Of a stretch of DNA of 64,000 bases, positions 9,028 through 17,401 are shown piece after piece. Under the pieces are notes generated by a model. The model saw only the letters and a program-made list of their open reading frames with translations, was not told the DNA's origin and did not search any database. The first letter of the stretch is position 1. Each line of letters starts with the position of its first letter. Source of the stretch: an uncultured Bacteroides sp. (GTDB lineage: Bacteria; Bacteroidota; Bacteroidia; Bacteroidales; Bacteroidaceae). The stretch covers positions 1 to 64,000 of the forward strand of contig CALUOR010000017.1 in assembly GCA_944322285.1 (NCBI GenBank). Direction: 5' to 3'. A program made the position numbers and the translations under genes.

Positions 9028-9714
9028 ATGGCCCGACTGAAAAGACTAAAAAAGATACATTTGCACCGCGAAGGCACCCACACGTTGGTGGGCGGCTTGT
9101 TTATTCTGCTTGCCCTTAATGCGCTGGTGTATTTCGGCTTCGAATGCAAGTTACCGTTCTATATTCTGGCGGTTGTCAGCTTGGTGGTGTACGGCATCAT
9201 GGTCAACTTCTTCCGCTGCCCTATCCGATTGTTTGGACAAAACACCGAAAAGGTGGTAGTAGCCCCGGCCGATGGTAAGGTGGTCGTAGTGGAGGAGGTG
9301 GACGAGAATGATTATTTCCACGACCGGCGTATCATGGTATCTATCTTCATGAGTTTGGTCAATGTGCATGCCAATTGGTATCCCGTGGACGGCATTGTGA
9401 AGCAAGTGTCCCATCAGAACGGTAAGTTCATGAAGGCATGGCTTCCCAAGGCTAGTAGCGATAACGAACGCTCCACCATCATCATAGAGACACCGGAAGG
9501 AGTGGAGATTATGACGCGTCAGATAGCCGGTGCCATGGCACGGCGCATCGTTACGTATGCTTCTCCGGGTGAAGATTGTTATATTGACGAACATTTGGGT
9601 TTTATCAAGTTCGGTTCACGCGTGGATGTCTATCTGCCTCTTGGCACTGAAATTTTAGTCAAGCTGGGACAAACGACTACGGGCAACCAAACGATAATAG
9701 CCAAACTTAAATAA
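9028..9714 (+). CDS. psd: Phosphatidylserine decarboxylase proenzyme
   Basis: A 228-residue membrane-associated enzyme that decarboxylates phosphatidylserine to phosphatidylethanolamine. It is the short archaetidylserine-type form. N-terminal hydrophobic segments ([18 protein letters not shown] and the following stretch) anchor it. [16 protein letters not shown] is the conserved core, and [14 protein letters not shown] contains the Gly-Ser self-cleavage site that makes the pyruvoyl group. Start 9028 (MARLKRLKK) is used because the upstream ATG lies within the promoter. The next gene, 6 bp downstream, makes its substrate. Confidence 0.95.
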   Translation: MARLKRLKKIHLHREGTHTLVGGLFILLALNALVYFGFECKLPFYILAVVSLVVYGIMVNFFRCPIRLFGQNTEKVVVAPADGKVVVVEEVDENDYFHDRRIMVSIFMSLVNVHANWYPVDGIVKQVSHQNGKFMKAWLPKASSDNERSTIIIETPEGVEIMTRQIAGAMARRIVTYASPGEDCYIDEHLGFIKFGSRVDVYLPLGTEILVKLGQTTTGNQTIIAKLK

Positions 9715-9720
9715 ACTTTT

Positions 9721-10428
9721 ATGGCAAACTGCATTATCCGCCATATTCCTAACGCTCTCACCTGTCTGAACTTGTTTTCGGGGTGTGTGGCAAGTGTCAT
9801 GGCTTTCGAGGCCCGTTATGAGATGGCATTGCTTTTTATCGTAGTCAGTGCTTTGTTCGACTTCCTCGATGGGTTGGCCGCTCGTGTGCTGCACGCTTAT
9901 TCTGACATAGGCAAGGATTTGGATTCATTGTCCGATGATGTAAGTTTCGGTGTGGCTCCCTCACTGGTGGTTTTTTCCTTGTTCAAGGAGATGTATTATC
10001 CCGTTTATCTGGAGATGGCTGCGGCCTGGTTGCCTTATCTGGCATTCCTCATAGCGGTTTTCTCGGCACTTCGTTTGGCCAAGTTTAATAACGATACGCG
10101 CCAAACCACTTCGTTCATCGGACTGCCTGTGCCGGCCAACGCTTTATTTTGGGCTTCGCTGGTGGCTGGTTTTCATTCGTTCTTGGTCAGCGCCGCTTTT
10201 CATCCTTTCTATTTATTGCTATTGGTAGGCTTGTTCTCGTGGCTCTTGGTATCGGAGATTCCCATGTTTTCGCTCAAGTTCAAGAATTTGTCGTGGAGAG
10301 ACAACAAAGTCAGCTTCAGCTTCTTGTTGCTAAGTGCCGGTCTTTTGATTATATTACAAATCAAAGGGTTTGCCGCCGCCATTCTGTGCTACATTCTTGT
10401 TTCTTTGGCAACGTGTCGTAAAAAGTAA
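9721..10428 (+). CDS. pssA: CDP-diacylglycerol--serine O-phosphatidyltransferase
   Basis: A 235-residue integral membrane enzyme that joins CDP-diacylglycerol and serine to give phosphatidylserine. The CDP-alcohol phosphatidyltransferase signature is complete: DG-xx-AR then G-xxx-D-xxx-D (DGLAAR, GKDLDSLSD) near residues 57-80. About six to eight hydrophobic segments fill the rest. It follows psd by 6 bp, so both steps of phosphatidylethanolamine synthesis are coexpressed. Confidence 0.95.
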   Translation: MANCIIRHIPNALTCLNLFSGCVASVMAFEARYEMALLFIVVSALFDFLDGLAARVLHAYSDIGKDLDSLSDDVSFGVAPSLVVFSLFKEMYYPVYLEMAAAWLPYLAFLIAVFSALRLAKFNNDTRQTTSFIGLPVPANALFWASLVAGFHSFLVSAAFHPFYLLLLVGLFSWLLVSEIPMFSLKFKNLSWRDNKVSFSFLLLSAGLLIILQIKGFAAAILCYILVSLATCRKK

Positions 10429-10490
10429 CTCCGTTTTTTGGCACGATTATTGTACGCTCTTATTCAGTAATCACTTAATTCTTTTGACGC

Positions 10491-10766
10491 ATGTTACATT
10501 TTTTAGGAATTCTGTTCATCATCATTATAGCTGTCCTGCTCATTGGCCTCAGTATCATAGGTAGCATTTTGCGAGGTCTGTTCAGTATAGGACGCCGTAA
10601 ACCGTCTTCGGGCTGGACGTATTCATCCGAAGAAAACCGCCAACATCGCACTTCAGACTCCAATAATGATATTCAGATTGAAGAAGGTGAGCTTCCCATC
10701 AATCGCAAAAAGATATTCACGAAAGACGATGGGGAATATGTCGATTTTGAGGAAGTGAAAGAATAA
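10491..10766 (+). CDS. DUF4834-type small membrane protein
   Basis: A 91-residue protein with one N-terminal membrane helix (FLGILFIIIIAVLLIGLSII) followed by a basic, Ser-rich linker and an acidic C-terminal tail (KIFTKDDGEYVDFEEVKE). This layout fits the Bacteroidetes DUF4834 family; the role is unknown. It lies 62 bp after pssA and may be part of the same transcript, which would place it with phospholipid synthesis by position only. Confidence 0.75.
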   Translation: MLHFLGILFIIIIAVLLIGLSIIGSILRGLFSIGRRKPSSGWTYSSEENRQHRTSDSNNDIQIEEGELPINRKKIFTKDDGEYVDFEEVKE

Positions 10767-10794
10767 GCGGAGAGATATAAGTGAATTCCCCTTC

Positions 10795-11030
10795 TTAAAG
10801 AAACTTTTCCCACACATAGCGCAGCGGGCTCAACGGTTGTGCGGCAAGGTTCCGTCCATTCGTTAGAATCTGAGTAGGACCGAGCAATACTTCATTGAAG
10901 TGCAAGAACTTGCCGTGAGGATACCAATCTACGAATATCTCCTTTGTTTTTATAAAAATGTTCATGTTGCCAGCAGATGATTTTGCCATCCTTCAACAAG
11001 ATTGTTTTGTAAGGTTTTCTTTCTGTTGAA
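10795..11030 (-). pseudogene. Decayed 3' end of an unrecognised gene, frameshifted
   Basis: The minus strand reads as sensible protein in two successive frames. From about 11022, one frame gives ERKPYKTILLKDGKIIC, WQHEHFYKNKG and then nonsense. From about 10940, a second frame gives IFVDWYPHGKFLHFNEV and ends at a stop at 10795 after RYVWEKFL. The join falls at KNKGDI/KEIFVDW, which suggests a single frameshift. Upstream of 11030 there is only repeat array, so the 5' part of the gene is missing. An ATG-started reading (10989-10795, 64 residues) covers only the last part. I cannot name the family. It may instead be a real small gene, but the two-frame continuity argues for decay. Confidence 0.45.
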
Positions 11031-11049
11031 AAAATCACTGAACTATAGC

Positions 11050-11160
11050 CTCTCAATCAGCGCAGTATTTGCTCTCAATCAGCGCACTGTTTATACTCCA
11101 ACAGCGCAGTGTTTTAGGGGTAAACACTGCGCTGATTTAACACAAATAGCGCAGTGTTCT
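11050..11160. repeat. Array of five 22-bp units, core AGCGCAGTGTTT
   Basis: Units at 11050-11071, 11072-11093 and 11094-11115 are direct and exactly 22 bp apart (first two begin CTCTCAATCAGCGCA). A fourth (11122-11143) is inverted and a fifth (about 11139-11160) is direct again. Units three and four form a perfect 12-bp stem (11103-11114/11122-11133) with loop TAGGGGT. The array sits just outside the decayed gene end, in a gap between convergent transcription units. The same word family recurs near 32.44-32.53 kb. Confidence 0.85.
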
Positions 11161-11337
11161 TTTGAAATATAAATTATTGAATATCAATGAGATATATCAT
11201 TGTTTACATCAAAAGCAGAGCAAAGAAGAGTGATTTTATACGTCTGTTAACAATTTGCGAGGCAGAATCAAAATGGATGTTAATGTCAATTGTAACATAA
11301 TATTATCGAAAAGTCCTGTGCTTGCAAACTGTATTTA
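11161..11337. other. AT-rich gap without visible gene
   Basis: 177 bp between the repeat array and the ABC exporter stop codon. I see no open frame, no hairpin with a T-run and no promoter-like box. Confidence 0.5.
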
Positions 11338-13173
11338 TCAACCATTCTGCATGTCGTTCAGCCGTTTGTAATAGCCGCCCAAGGCGAGCAGTTCCTCGTG
11401 GCGTCCGCGCTCTACGATTTCCCCTTCGTGCAAAACGCAGATTTCGTCCGCACCACGGATGGTAGACAGGCGGTGGGCAATGGCGATGGTGGTGCGTGTC
11501 TTCATCAGCCGCTCCAAGGCCTCCTGCACCAGCCGTTCACTCTCCGTGTCAAGTGCCGAGGTGGCTTCGTCCAAGATGAGGATGGGCGGATTCTTCAGGA
11601 TGGCACGGGCGATACTGATGCGTTGGCGTTGGCCTCCGGAAAGTTTTCCACCTCGGTCGCCTATGTTGGTATTGTAACCGTCGGGCGTCTCCATAATGAA
11701 GTCGTGGGCGTTGGCTATCTTAGCGGCGGCAATCACTTGCTCCATTGTGGCATTCTCCACCCCGAAGGCGATGTTGTTGAAGAACGTGTCGTTGAAGAGG
11801 ATGGCCTCTTGGTTGACATTGCCTATCAAAGAACGCAGGTCGTGTATGCGCACGTCCTTGATGTTGACTCCATCTACGAGGATTTCACCTTGCTGCACAT
11901 CGTGATAACGGGGCAGGAGGTCCACCAAGGTGGATTTGCCCGAGCCGCTTTGCCCCACGAGGGCGATCGTTTTTCCCCGTGGGATCGTAAGATTGACATG
12001 CTTCAGCACTTGGCGGCCTCCGTTGTAGCTGAAAGTGATGTCGCGGAACTCTATCTGATGCTCTAACCCGTGAAGCGGCTGTGGATGAGTTGGCTCCTTG
12101 ATAGGATTCTCGGCCAGCAGTATCTTGTCGATGCGTTCCATGGAGGCAAGCCCCTTGGGGATGTTATAGCCCGCCTTGGAGAATTCCTTCAGAGGATTGA
12201 TGACGCTATAAAGGATGACGAGATAGAAGATAAACGAAGGGGCGTCAATGGTAGAGACATTGTTCAATATCAATGTACCTCCAAACCAAAGGACAATAAC
12301 AATGAGGCACGTACCGAGAAATTCGCTCATGGGGTGCGCCAAAGCCTGACGGGTGGCCACACGGTTAATGGCGTCACGGTACTCATTGCTGCAACGGTCG
12401 AAGCGGGCAGCCATCTTGCCTTCGGCCAGGAAAGCCTTGATGATGCGCAGCCCGCCAAGGGTCTCTTCCAACTGCGACATCGTGTCGCTCCATTTGTCTT
12501 GCGCTTCCAATGATTTACGCTTGAGTTTCTTGCCTACGGTGCCCATCACCCATCCCATGGCAGGCACCACGAGCAGGGTGAATAATGTCAATTGCCAACT
12601 GACAGCTATCAGCGTGCCGAAATAGACAATGATGAGGATGGGATTCTTGATGAGCATATCCAGCGAACTGGTGACCGATGTCTCCACTTCAGTGACGTCA
12701 CCGCTCATGCGGGCGATGATGTCCCCTTTGCGTTCCTCGGAAAAGAAAGCGAGCGGCAAGCGCAATACCTTATTATATACTTGCATGCGGATGTCACGCA
12801 CGATACCTGTGCGCAAGGGTATCATCACGGCTGATGAAGCAAAGTAGGCCAACGTCTTCAGCAACGTCATCACGGCTAAGAACACTCCCAAAATAAGCAA
12901 CGTGAGCGAAGGACCTTGCTCGGCTATTAACTCGGACACACTATAGTAGAAATTATTCACCACAATGTCTTTCATGCCCATACCTGCCGTGTCCCAAGGG
13001 ATAAACTCATAGACTTTAGTGTCCATCTCGAACAGTATCTGCAAAATGGGTATGATGAGTGTGAAGGAGAATATATTCAGGAAAGCTGAGAGCAAGTTGA
13101 GGAACAAGGCCCAACCTAAATATTTCTTATAGGGCGGCACAAAGCGGCGCAGGAGTCGGAGAAATTCTTTCAT
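11338..13173 (-). CDS. ABC exporter, half-transporter of the MsbA type
   Basis: A 611-residue fusion of a six-helix membrane domain (residues about 15-330) and a nucleotide-binding domain (about 365-605). Walker A is GQSGSGKST near residue 406, the signature LSGGQRQR near 508, Walker B ILILDEATSALD just after, and the H-loop AIAHRLST. Such half-transporters act as homodimers. MsbA, the lipid A flippase, is the closest well-known relative, but drug and peptide exporters share the layout, so the substrate is not fixed. It is transcribed alone, divergently from pdxB. Confidence 0.9.
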   Translation of the reverse strand: MKEFLRLLRRFVPPYKKYLGWALFLNLLSAFLNIFSFTLIIPILQILFEMDTKVYEFIPWDTAGMGMKDIVVNNFYYSVSELIAEQGPSLTLLILGVFLAVMTLLKTLAYFASSAVMIPLRTGIVRDIRMQVYNKVLRLPLAFFSEERKGDIIARMSGDVTEVETSVTSSLDMLIKNPILIIVYFGTLIAVSWQLTLFTLLVVPAMGWVMGTVGKKLKRKSLEAQDKWSDTMSQLEETLGGLRIIKAFLAEGKMAARFDRCSNEYRDAINRVATRQALAHPMSEFLGTCLIVIVLWFGGTLILNNVSTIDAPSFIFYLVILYSVINPLKEFSKAGYNIPKGLASMERIDKILLAENPIKEPTHPQPLHGLEHQIEFRDITFSYNGGRQVLKHVNLTIPRGKTIALVGQSGSGKSTLVDLLPRYHDVQQGEILVDGVNIKDVRIHDLRSLIGNVNQEAILFNDTFFNNIAFGVENATMEQVIAAAKIANAHDFIMETPDGYNTNIGDRGGKLSGGQRQRISIARAILKNPPILILDEATSALDTESERLVQEALERLMKTRTTIAIAHRLSTIRGADEICVLHEGEIVERGRHEELLALGGYYKRLNDMQNG

Positions 13174-13207
13174 TGTTATAGCATATAATATATATGTATT
13201 GAGGGGA

Positions 13208-13215
13208 CAAAAGTA
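13208..13215 (-). promoter_or_regulatory. -7 promoter element of the ABC exporter
   Basis: Minus-strand TACTTTTG, 34 bp before the start codon, in the divergent pdxB/exporter gap. Confidence 0.6.
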
Positions 13216-13258
13216 AAGAATATATTTAAATGTAGCAACCGTTCAGCGGGAAAAGCCT

Positions 13259-13266
13259 TATCTTTG
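13259..13266 (+). promoter_or_regulatory. -7 promoter element of pdxB
   Basis: TATCTTTG, 26 bp before the pdxB ATG. Confidence 0.65.
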
Positions 13267-13292
13267 CGCACGTTAAGAGAAAGGACAGCACA

Positions 13293-14339
13293 ATGAAAGT
13301 AGTCGTAGACGATAAAATACCTTATATAAGAGAAGCATTGACCAATATTGCCGATGAAGTGATTTACGCGCCCGGCAAGGACTTTACCCCCCAGTTGGTG
13401 AAAGATGCCGACGCGCTCATTATCCGCACCCGCACCCGGTGTAACCGCGAGCTGCTGGAAGGAAGCCGCGTGCGTTTCATAGCTACGGCCACCATCGGTT
13501 TCGACCACATCGACATCGAATATTGCCGCCAAGCGGGCATCACGTGGCAAAACGCGCCGGGATGCAACTCCGCCTCGGTGGCACAATACCTGCAATCCTC
13601 CCTCCTCCTGCTTCAGCAAGAAAAAAACTTCCGGCTGGCAGGCAAGACGTTGGGAGTTATCGGCGTAGGCAATGTGGGAAGCAAGGTGGCACAGGTAGGC
13701 CGCGAGCTGGGCATGAAAGTTTTGCAGAACGACCCTCCGCGCGAAGAGCGGGAAGGAAGCCAGGATTTCTACCCTTTGGAGCAACTCATAGAGGAGTGCG
13801 ACATGCTAACCTTCCACGTGCCGCTTGTCCGTGAAGGGAAATATCCTACGTACCACTTAGTGAACCGCGAAGTTTTGGCCCGCTTAAAGCCTCGCGTAGT
13901 CCTCGTCAATACTTCGCGGGGCGAAATCATTGAGACACAAGCCCTGCTCGATGCCCTGAGCGAAGACCGCATAGCCGATGCCATCATCGACGTGTGGGAA
14001 AACGAACCGGACATCAACCTCGAACTTCTGAACAAGGTCTTCATCGGCACTCCGCACATAGCCGGCTATTCGGCGGACGGGAAAGCGAACGCTACCCGCA
14101 TGGCCCTCGATGCTCTTTGCCGCTTCTTCCATATCAACGCGCGCTACACGATTGAGCCTCCCCGTCCTGCCCAGCCCTTGATTAAGGCGTGCAACGAGAC
14201 GGAAGCCTGCCTGCAGATGTACGACCCCCGCCGGGATTGCCTAGCCTTACGTACCCATCCCGAACAATTCGAGAAATTGCGGGGAGACTATCCGCTGCGC
14301 AGAGAGAAGGGAGCCTATCAGGTTGAAATCAAATCTTGA
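13293..14339 (+). CDS. pdxB: 4-phosphoerythronate dehydrogenase
   Basis: A 348-residue NAD-dependent 2-hydroxyacid dehydrogenase that oxidises 4-phosphoerythronate in the DXP-dependent route to pyridoxal phosphate. The split substrate domain starts MKVVVDDKIPYI. The Rossmann motif GVIGVGNVGSKVA lies near residue 119, and the catalytic Arg, Glu and His regions are in LVNTSRGEII, ENEP and TPHIAGYS. The C-terminal PdxB dimerisation domain separates it from SerA. Its last 11 bases overlap the convergent purN gene. Confidence 0.93.
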   Translation: MKVVVDDKIPYIREALTNIADEVIYAPGKDFTPQLVKDADALIIRTRTRCNRELLEGSRVRFIATATIGFDHIDIEYCRQAGITWQNAPGCNSASVAQYLQSSLLLLQQEKNFRLAGKTLGVIGVGNVGSKVAQVGRELGMKVLQNDPPREEREGSQDFYPLEQLIEECDMLTFHVPLVREGKYPTYHLVNREVLARLKPRVVLVNTSRGEIIETQALLDALSEDRIADAIIDVWENEPDINLELLNKVFIGTPHIAGYSADGKANATRMALDALCRFFHINARYTIEPPRPAQPLIKACNETEACLQMYDPRRDCLALRTHPEQFEKLRGDYPLRREKGAYQVEIKS

Positions 14340-14910
14340 TCTCTGCTACCAGTCTCTCCACCACCTGCGGATAATACTCATACTCCAACGCATGCACTCG
14401 TTGGGCCAGTTCATCCGGCGTATCTCCCGGAAGGACCGGGCAACGGTATTGGGCGATGATGTCACCCTCATCGTAATGTTCATTAATATATTGTATGGTG
14501 ATACCGCTCTCTTGCTCGCCGGCTTCCAACACGGCTTGGTGCACCCGGTCACCGTACATGCCCTTACCTCCGAACTTAGGCAAGAGCGAGGGATGAATGT
14601 TCACTATCCGCTGGGGATAGGCCTGCAAAATGACATCGGGCACACGGGCTAAAAAACCGGCCAGCACGATGAAGTCTATCTCCCGCTCACGCAACAAACG
14701 CATGACTTCTCCCCCGGTGGCCCATGCATCTTTATTCATATATATACAAGACACGCCCAACTGTTCGGCCCTGTCGAACACTTTAGCCCGCCAGCGGTTG
14801 CATACCACCAGCACAACTTGTGTTTCCCCCTGTTTCGCTTGAAAATAGCGAATAATGTTTTCGGCATTCGTGCCGTTTCCCGAAGCGAAAATCGCGATCT
14901 TTTTCTCCAT
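14329..14910 (-). CDS. purN: Phosphoribosylglycinamide formyltransferase
   Basis: A 193-residue cytoplasmic enzyme for the third step of purine synthesis, moving a formyl group from 10-formyl-THF to GAR. Visible motifs: IAIFASGNGTNAENI (phosphate loop), AGFLARVP, NIHPSLLP with the catalytic Asn-x-His, and ITIQYINEHYDEGDII carrying the catalytic Asp. Upstream there is a Shine-Dalgarno-like AAAGGAGG a few bases before the ATG, unusual in this organism, and a long leader with a strong hairpin (see separate entry). It is convergent with pdxB. Confidence 0.95.
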   Translation of the reverse strand: MEKKIAIFASGNGTNAENIIRYFQAKQGETQVVLVVCNRWRAKVFDRAEQLGVSCIYMNKDAWATGGEVMRLLREREIDFIVLAGFLARVPDVILQAYPQRIVNIHPSLLPKFGGKGMYGDRVHQAVLEAGEQESGITIQYINEHYDEGDIIAQYRCPVLPGDTPDELAQRVHALEYEYYPQVVERLVAEIKI

Positions 14911-14930
14911 AAAACCTCCTTTATTGGCTC

Positions 14931-14967
14931 ATTTTTTGCACAAAAGCATATTTTTTGTGCAAAAAAT
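14931..14967. promoter_or_regulatory. 15-bp inverted repeat in the purN leader
   Basis: Arms 14931-14945 and 14953-14967 are perfect reverse complements (ATTTTTTGCACAAAA), loop of 7 nt. With the purN -7 box at 15025-15032 the hairpin is inside the purN 5' leader, about 20 bases before the start codon. It could be an operator for a dimeric regulator or an RNA element near the ribosome site. Confidence 0.6.
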
Positions 14968-15024
14968 AGCATTTAATTCCTCAAATATTTGCGCAGGTAG
15001 ATAAATATTTATTCCTTTGCAACG

Positions 15025-15032
15025 CAAAAATA
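15025..15032 (-). promoter_or_regulatory. -7 promoter element of purN
   Basis: Minus-strand TATTTTTG, about 115 bp before the purN ATG, giving a leader of roughly 105 nt. Confidence 0.55.
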
Positions 15033-15071
15033 AAGAAATAAACTCAATTTATTAATTAAAATCTTAAAGTT

Positions 15072-15308
15072 ATGTCTGAAATTGCATCAAAAGTGAAAGC
15101 TATCATCGTCGATAAATTAGGCGTAGAAGAATCTGAAGTTACTAACGAAGCCAGCTTCACTAATGATCTGGGCGCAGATTCTCTTGACACAGTTGAACTG
15201 ATTATGGAATTCGAAAAAGAATTCGGTATTTCTATTCCTGATGATCAAGCAGAGAAGATTGCCACTGTAGGTGATGCCATCTCTTACATCGAGGAACATT
15301 CGAAGTAA
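15072..15308 (+). CDS. acpP: Acyl carrier protein
   Basis: A 78-residue acidic carrier of fatty acid synthesis. The phosphopantetheine serine is in [15 protein letters not shown] near residue 39. It is followed 25 bp later by fabF and then rnc, the common bacterial acpP-fabF-rnc cluster. Confidence 0.97.
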   Translation: MSEIASKVKAIIVDKLGVEESEVTNEASFTNDLGADSLDTVELIMEFEKEFGISIPDDQAEKIATVGDAISYIEEHSK

Positions 15309-15333
15309 TTTTATCCATCCGTTTTTTCTGAAC

Positions 15334-16599
15334 ATGGAATTAAAAAGAGTTGTAGTAACAGGTCTCGGCGCCATTACTCCTATTGGCAACAGCGTTTCCG
15401 AATTTTGGGAAAACCTTGTGAATGGGGTTAGTGGGGCGGGACCCATTACTCATTTCGATGCATCTTTATTCAAGACCCAGTTTGCATGCGAAGTGAAAAA
15501 CTTCGATGCTACCAAATATATCGACCGCAAGGAAGCCCGCAAGATGGATTTGTACACACAGTATGCCATCGCTGTGGCCAAGGAAGCGGTAGGAGATTCG
15601 GGCCTTGATGTCGAAAATGAGGATTTAAACAGAATCGGAGTTATCTTCGGCGCAGGTATCGGTGGTATACGCACGTTCGAGGAAGAAGCCGGCAATTATG
15701 CGTTGCACGGCAAGGAAGTAGGTCCTAAATTCAATCCGTTCTTCATCCCTAAGATGATTTCGGACATCGCCGCCGGACAGATTTCTATCCTGTACGGCTT
15801 CCATGGTCCCAACTATGCTACTTGCTCGGCTTGTGCCACTTCGACTAACGCCATTGCCGATGCGTTCAACCTTATCCGTTTGGGCAAGGCCAACGCTATC
15901 GTAACCGGTGGCTCAGAGGCTGCCATTGCCGCTTGCGGTGTGGGTGGTTTCAACGCCATGCATGCGCTTTCTACCCGTAACGACTCCCCGGAGACGGCTT
16001 CACGCCCGTTCAGTGCCAGCCGCGATGGTTTTGTCATGGGCGAAGGTGGCGGTTGCTTGGTATTGGAAGAACTGGAACACGCCAAGGCACGCGGTGCGAA
16101 GATCTATGCTGAATTAGCCGGCGTAGGCATGTCGGCCGACGCTTATCACCTGACAGCCTCACATCCCGAAGGCTTGGGTGCCAAGCTCGTGATGATGAAC
16201 GCATTGGAGGATGCAGAAATGCAGCCCGAAGATGTGGATTACATCAATGTACATGGCACTTCGACTCCCGTAGGCGATATTTCAGAGGTAAAAGCCATTC
16301 AGGAAGTGTTTGGCAAACATGCTTATGAGTTGAATATCAGCTCTACGAAGTCTATGACCGGCCACTTGCTGGGAGCAGCAGGTGCCGTAGAGGCTATCGC
16401 AAGCATCCTTGCCATCAAAAACGGCATTGTACCTCCTACCATCAACCACGAGGAAGGTGATAACGATGAAAACATCGATTACGCCATGAACTTTACGTTC
16501 AACAAGGCTCAGAAACGCGAAGTGAATGTCGCTTTATCCAATACATTTGGATTCGGTGGCCACAACGCATGTGTAATCTTCAAGAAATACGCTGAATAA
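15334..16599 (+). CDS. fabF: Beta-ketoacyl-ACP synthase II
   Basis: A 421-residue condensing enzyme that elongates acyl-ACP with malonyl-ACP. The catalytic triad of the KAS I/II family is present: Cys near residue 164 (ATCSACATSTNA), His near 304 (VHGTSTPVGD) and His near 340 (TGHLLGAAGAVEA), with the C-terminal NTFGFGGHNA. A longer in-frame reading begins at 15271 inside acpP; the ATG at 15334 (MELKRVVVTGLG) is the family start. Confidence 0.96.
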   Translation: MELKRVVVTGLGAITPIGNSVSEFWENLVNGVSGAGPITHFDASLFKTQFACEVKNFDATKYIDRKEARKMDLYTQYAIAVAKEAVGDSGLDVENEDLNRIGVIFGAGIGGIRTFEEEAGNYALHGKEVGPKFNPFFIPKMISDIAAGQISILYGFHGPNYATCSACATSTNAIADAFNLIRLGKANAIVTGGSEAAIAACGVGGFNAMHALSTRNDSPETASRPFSASRDGFVMGEGGGCLVLEELEHAKARGAKIYAELAGVGMSADAYHLTASHPEGLGAKLVMMNALEDAEMQPEDVDYINVHGTSTPVGDISEVKAIQEVFGKHAYELNISSTKSMTGHLLGAAGAVEAIASILAIKNGIVPPTINHEEGDNDENIDYAMNFTFNKAQKREVNVALSNTFGFGGHNACVIFKKYAE

Positions 16600-16603
16600 A
16601 GTC

Positions 16604-17401
16604 GTGTTGCGTAACCAAATAGACAAAATAAGATTCTTGTTCCACAAAGAACGGGAGTCTTATTTTTGTTTTTATCGTATCTTGGGTTTCTTTCCGCATA
16701 ACATCAAAGTCTATCAACAAGCTTTAGTGCATAAGTCTACTTCGCTCCGTTCAATAGAAGGAAAACCTTTGAACAACGAGCGGCTTGAGTTTTTGGGTGA
16801 TGCAATCTTGGACGCGGTCGTAGGTGACATTGTATTTCGCCACTTTGCCGGAAAACGGGAAGGTTTCCTTACCAACACGCGCGCCAAGATTGTACAACGA
16901 GAAACACTGAACAAGTTGGCTGTAGAAATCGGGTTGGACAAGCTGGTAAAATACTCCATGCGTTCGTCTTCACACAACAACTATATGTATGGCAATGCTT
17001 TTGAAGCCTTTATTGGCGCCATTTATTTGGACCAGGGATATGAACGTTGCAAAACTTTCATCGAAAAGAAAATCTTCAAGCATTACATTGATCTGGACAA
17101 AATGTCACGCAAGGAAGTCAATTTCAAGTCTCGCCTGATAGAATGGAGTCAAAAAAGCAAAATAGAAGTATCCTTTGAACTCATTGAGCAATTTATCGAC
17201 CACGAAAACAATCCCGTTTTCCAAACCGAAGTGCGCATTGAAGGCATGCCGGCCGGCTCAGGGAAAGGCTACTCTAAAAAAGAATCCCAACAGCTAGCCT
17301 CCCAAATGGCTCTCAAGAAGCTAAAAACCGATAATGTCTTCAAGGAACTGATAGAACAACGTAAGACGGAAAGCGATTATCCGAAACAGACGCCCATCTG
17401 A
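16604..17401 (+). CDS. rnc: Ribonuclease III
   Basis: A 265-residue double-strand-specific endoribonuclease for rRNA and mRNA processing. The catalytic signature NERLEFLGDAILDAVVGD is near residues 58-75, with the second acidic cluster in GNAFEAFIGAIYLDQG. A double-stranded-RNA-binding domain occupies about 170-240. The start is GTG, 4 bp after the fabF stop. The 3' end overlaps the convergent pfkA gene by 25 bp. Confidence 0.95.
   Translation: MLRNQIDKIRFLFHKERESYFCFYRILGFFPHNIKVYQQALVHKSTSLRSIEGKPLNNERLEFLGDAILDAVVGDIVFRHFAGKREGFLTNTRAKIVQRETLNKLAVEIGLDKLVKYSMRSSSHNNYMYGNAFEAFIGAIYLDQGYERCKTFIEKKIFKHYIDLDKMSRKEVNFKSRLIEWSQKSKIEVSFELIEQFIDHENNPVFQTEVRIEGMPAGSGKGYSKKESQQLASQMALKKLKTDNVFKELIEQRKTESDYPKQTPI

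Noticed and set aside
11050-11160. Reading the repeat arrays as CRISPR
   Set aside because: Units are only 21-23 bp apart with no separate unique spacers, and there are no cas genes.
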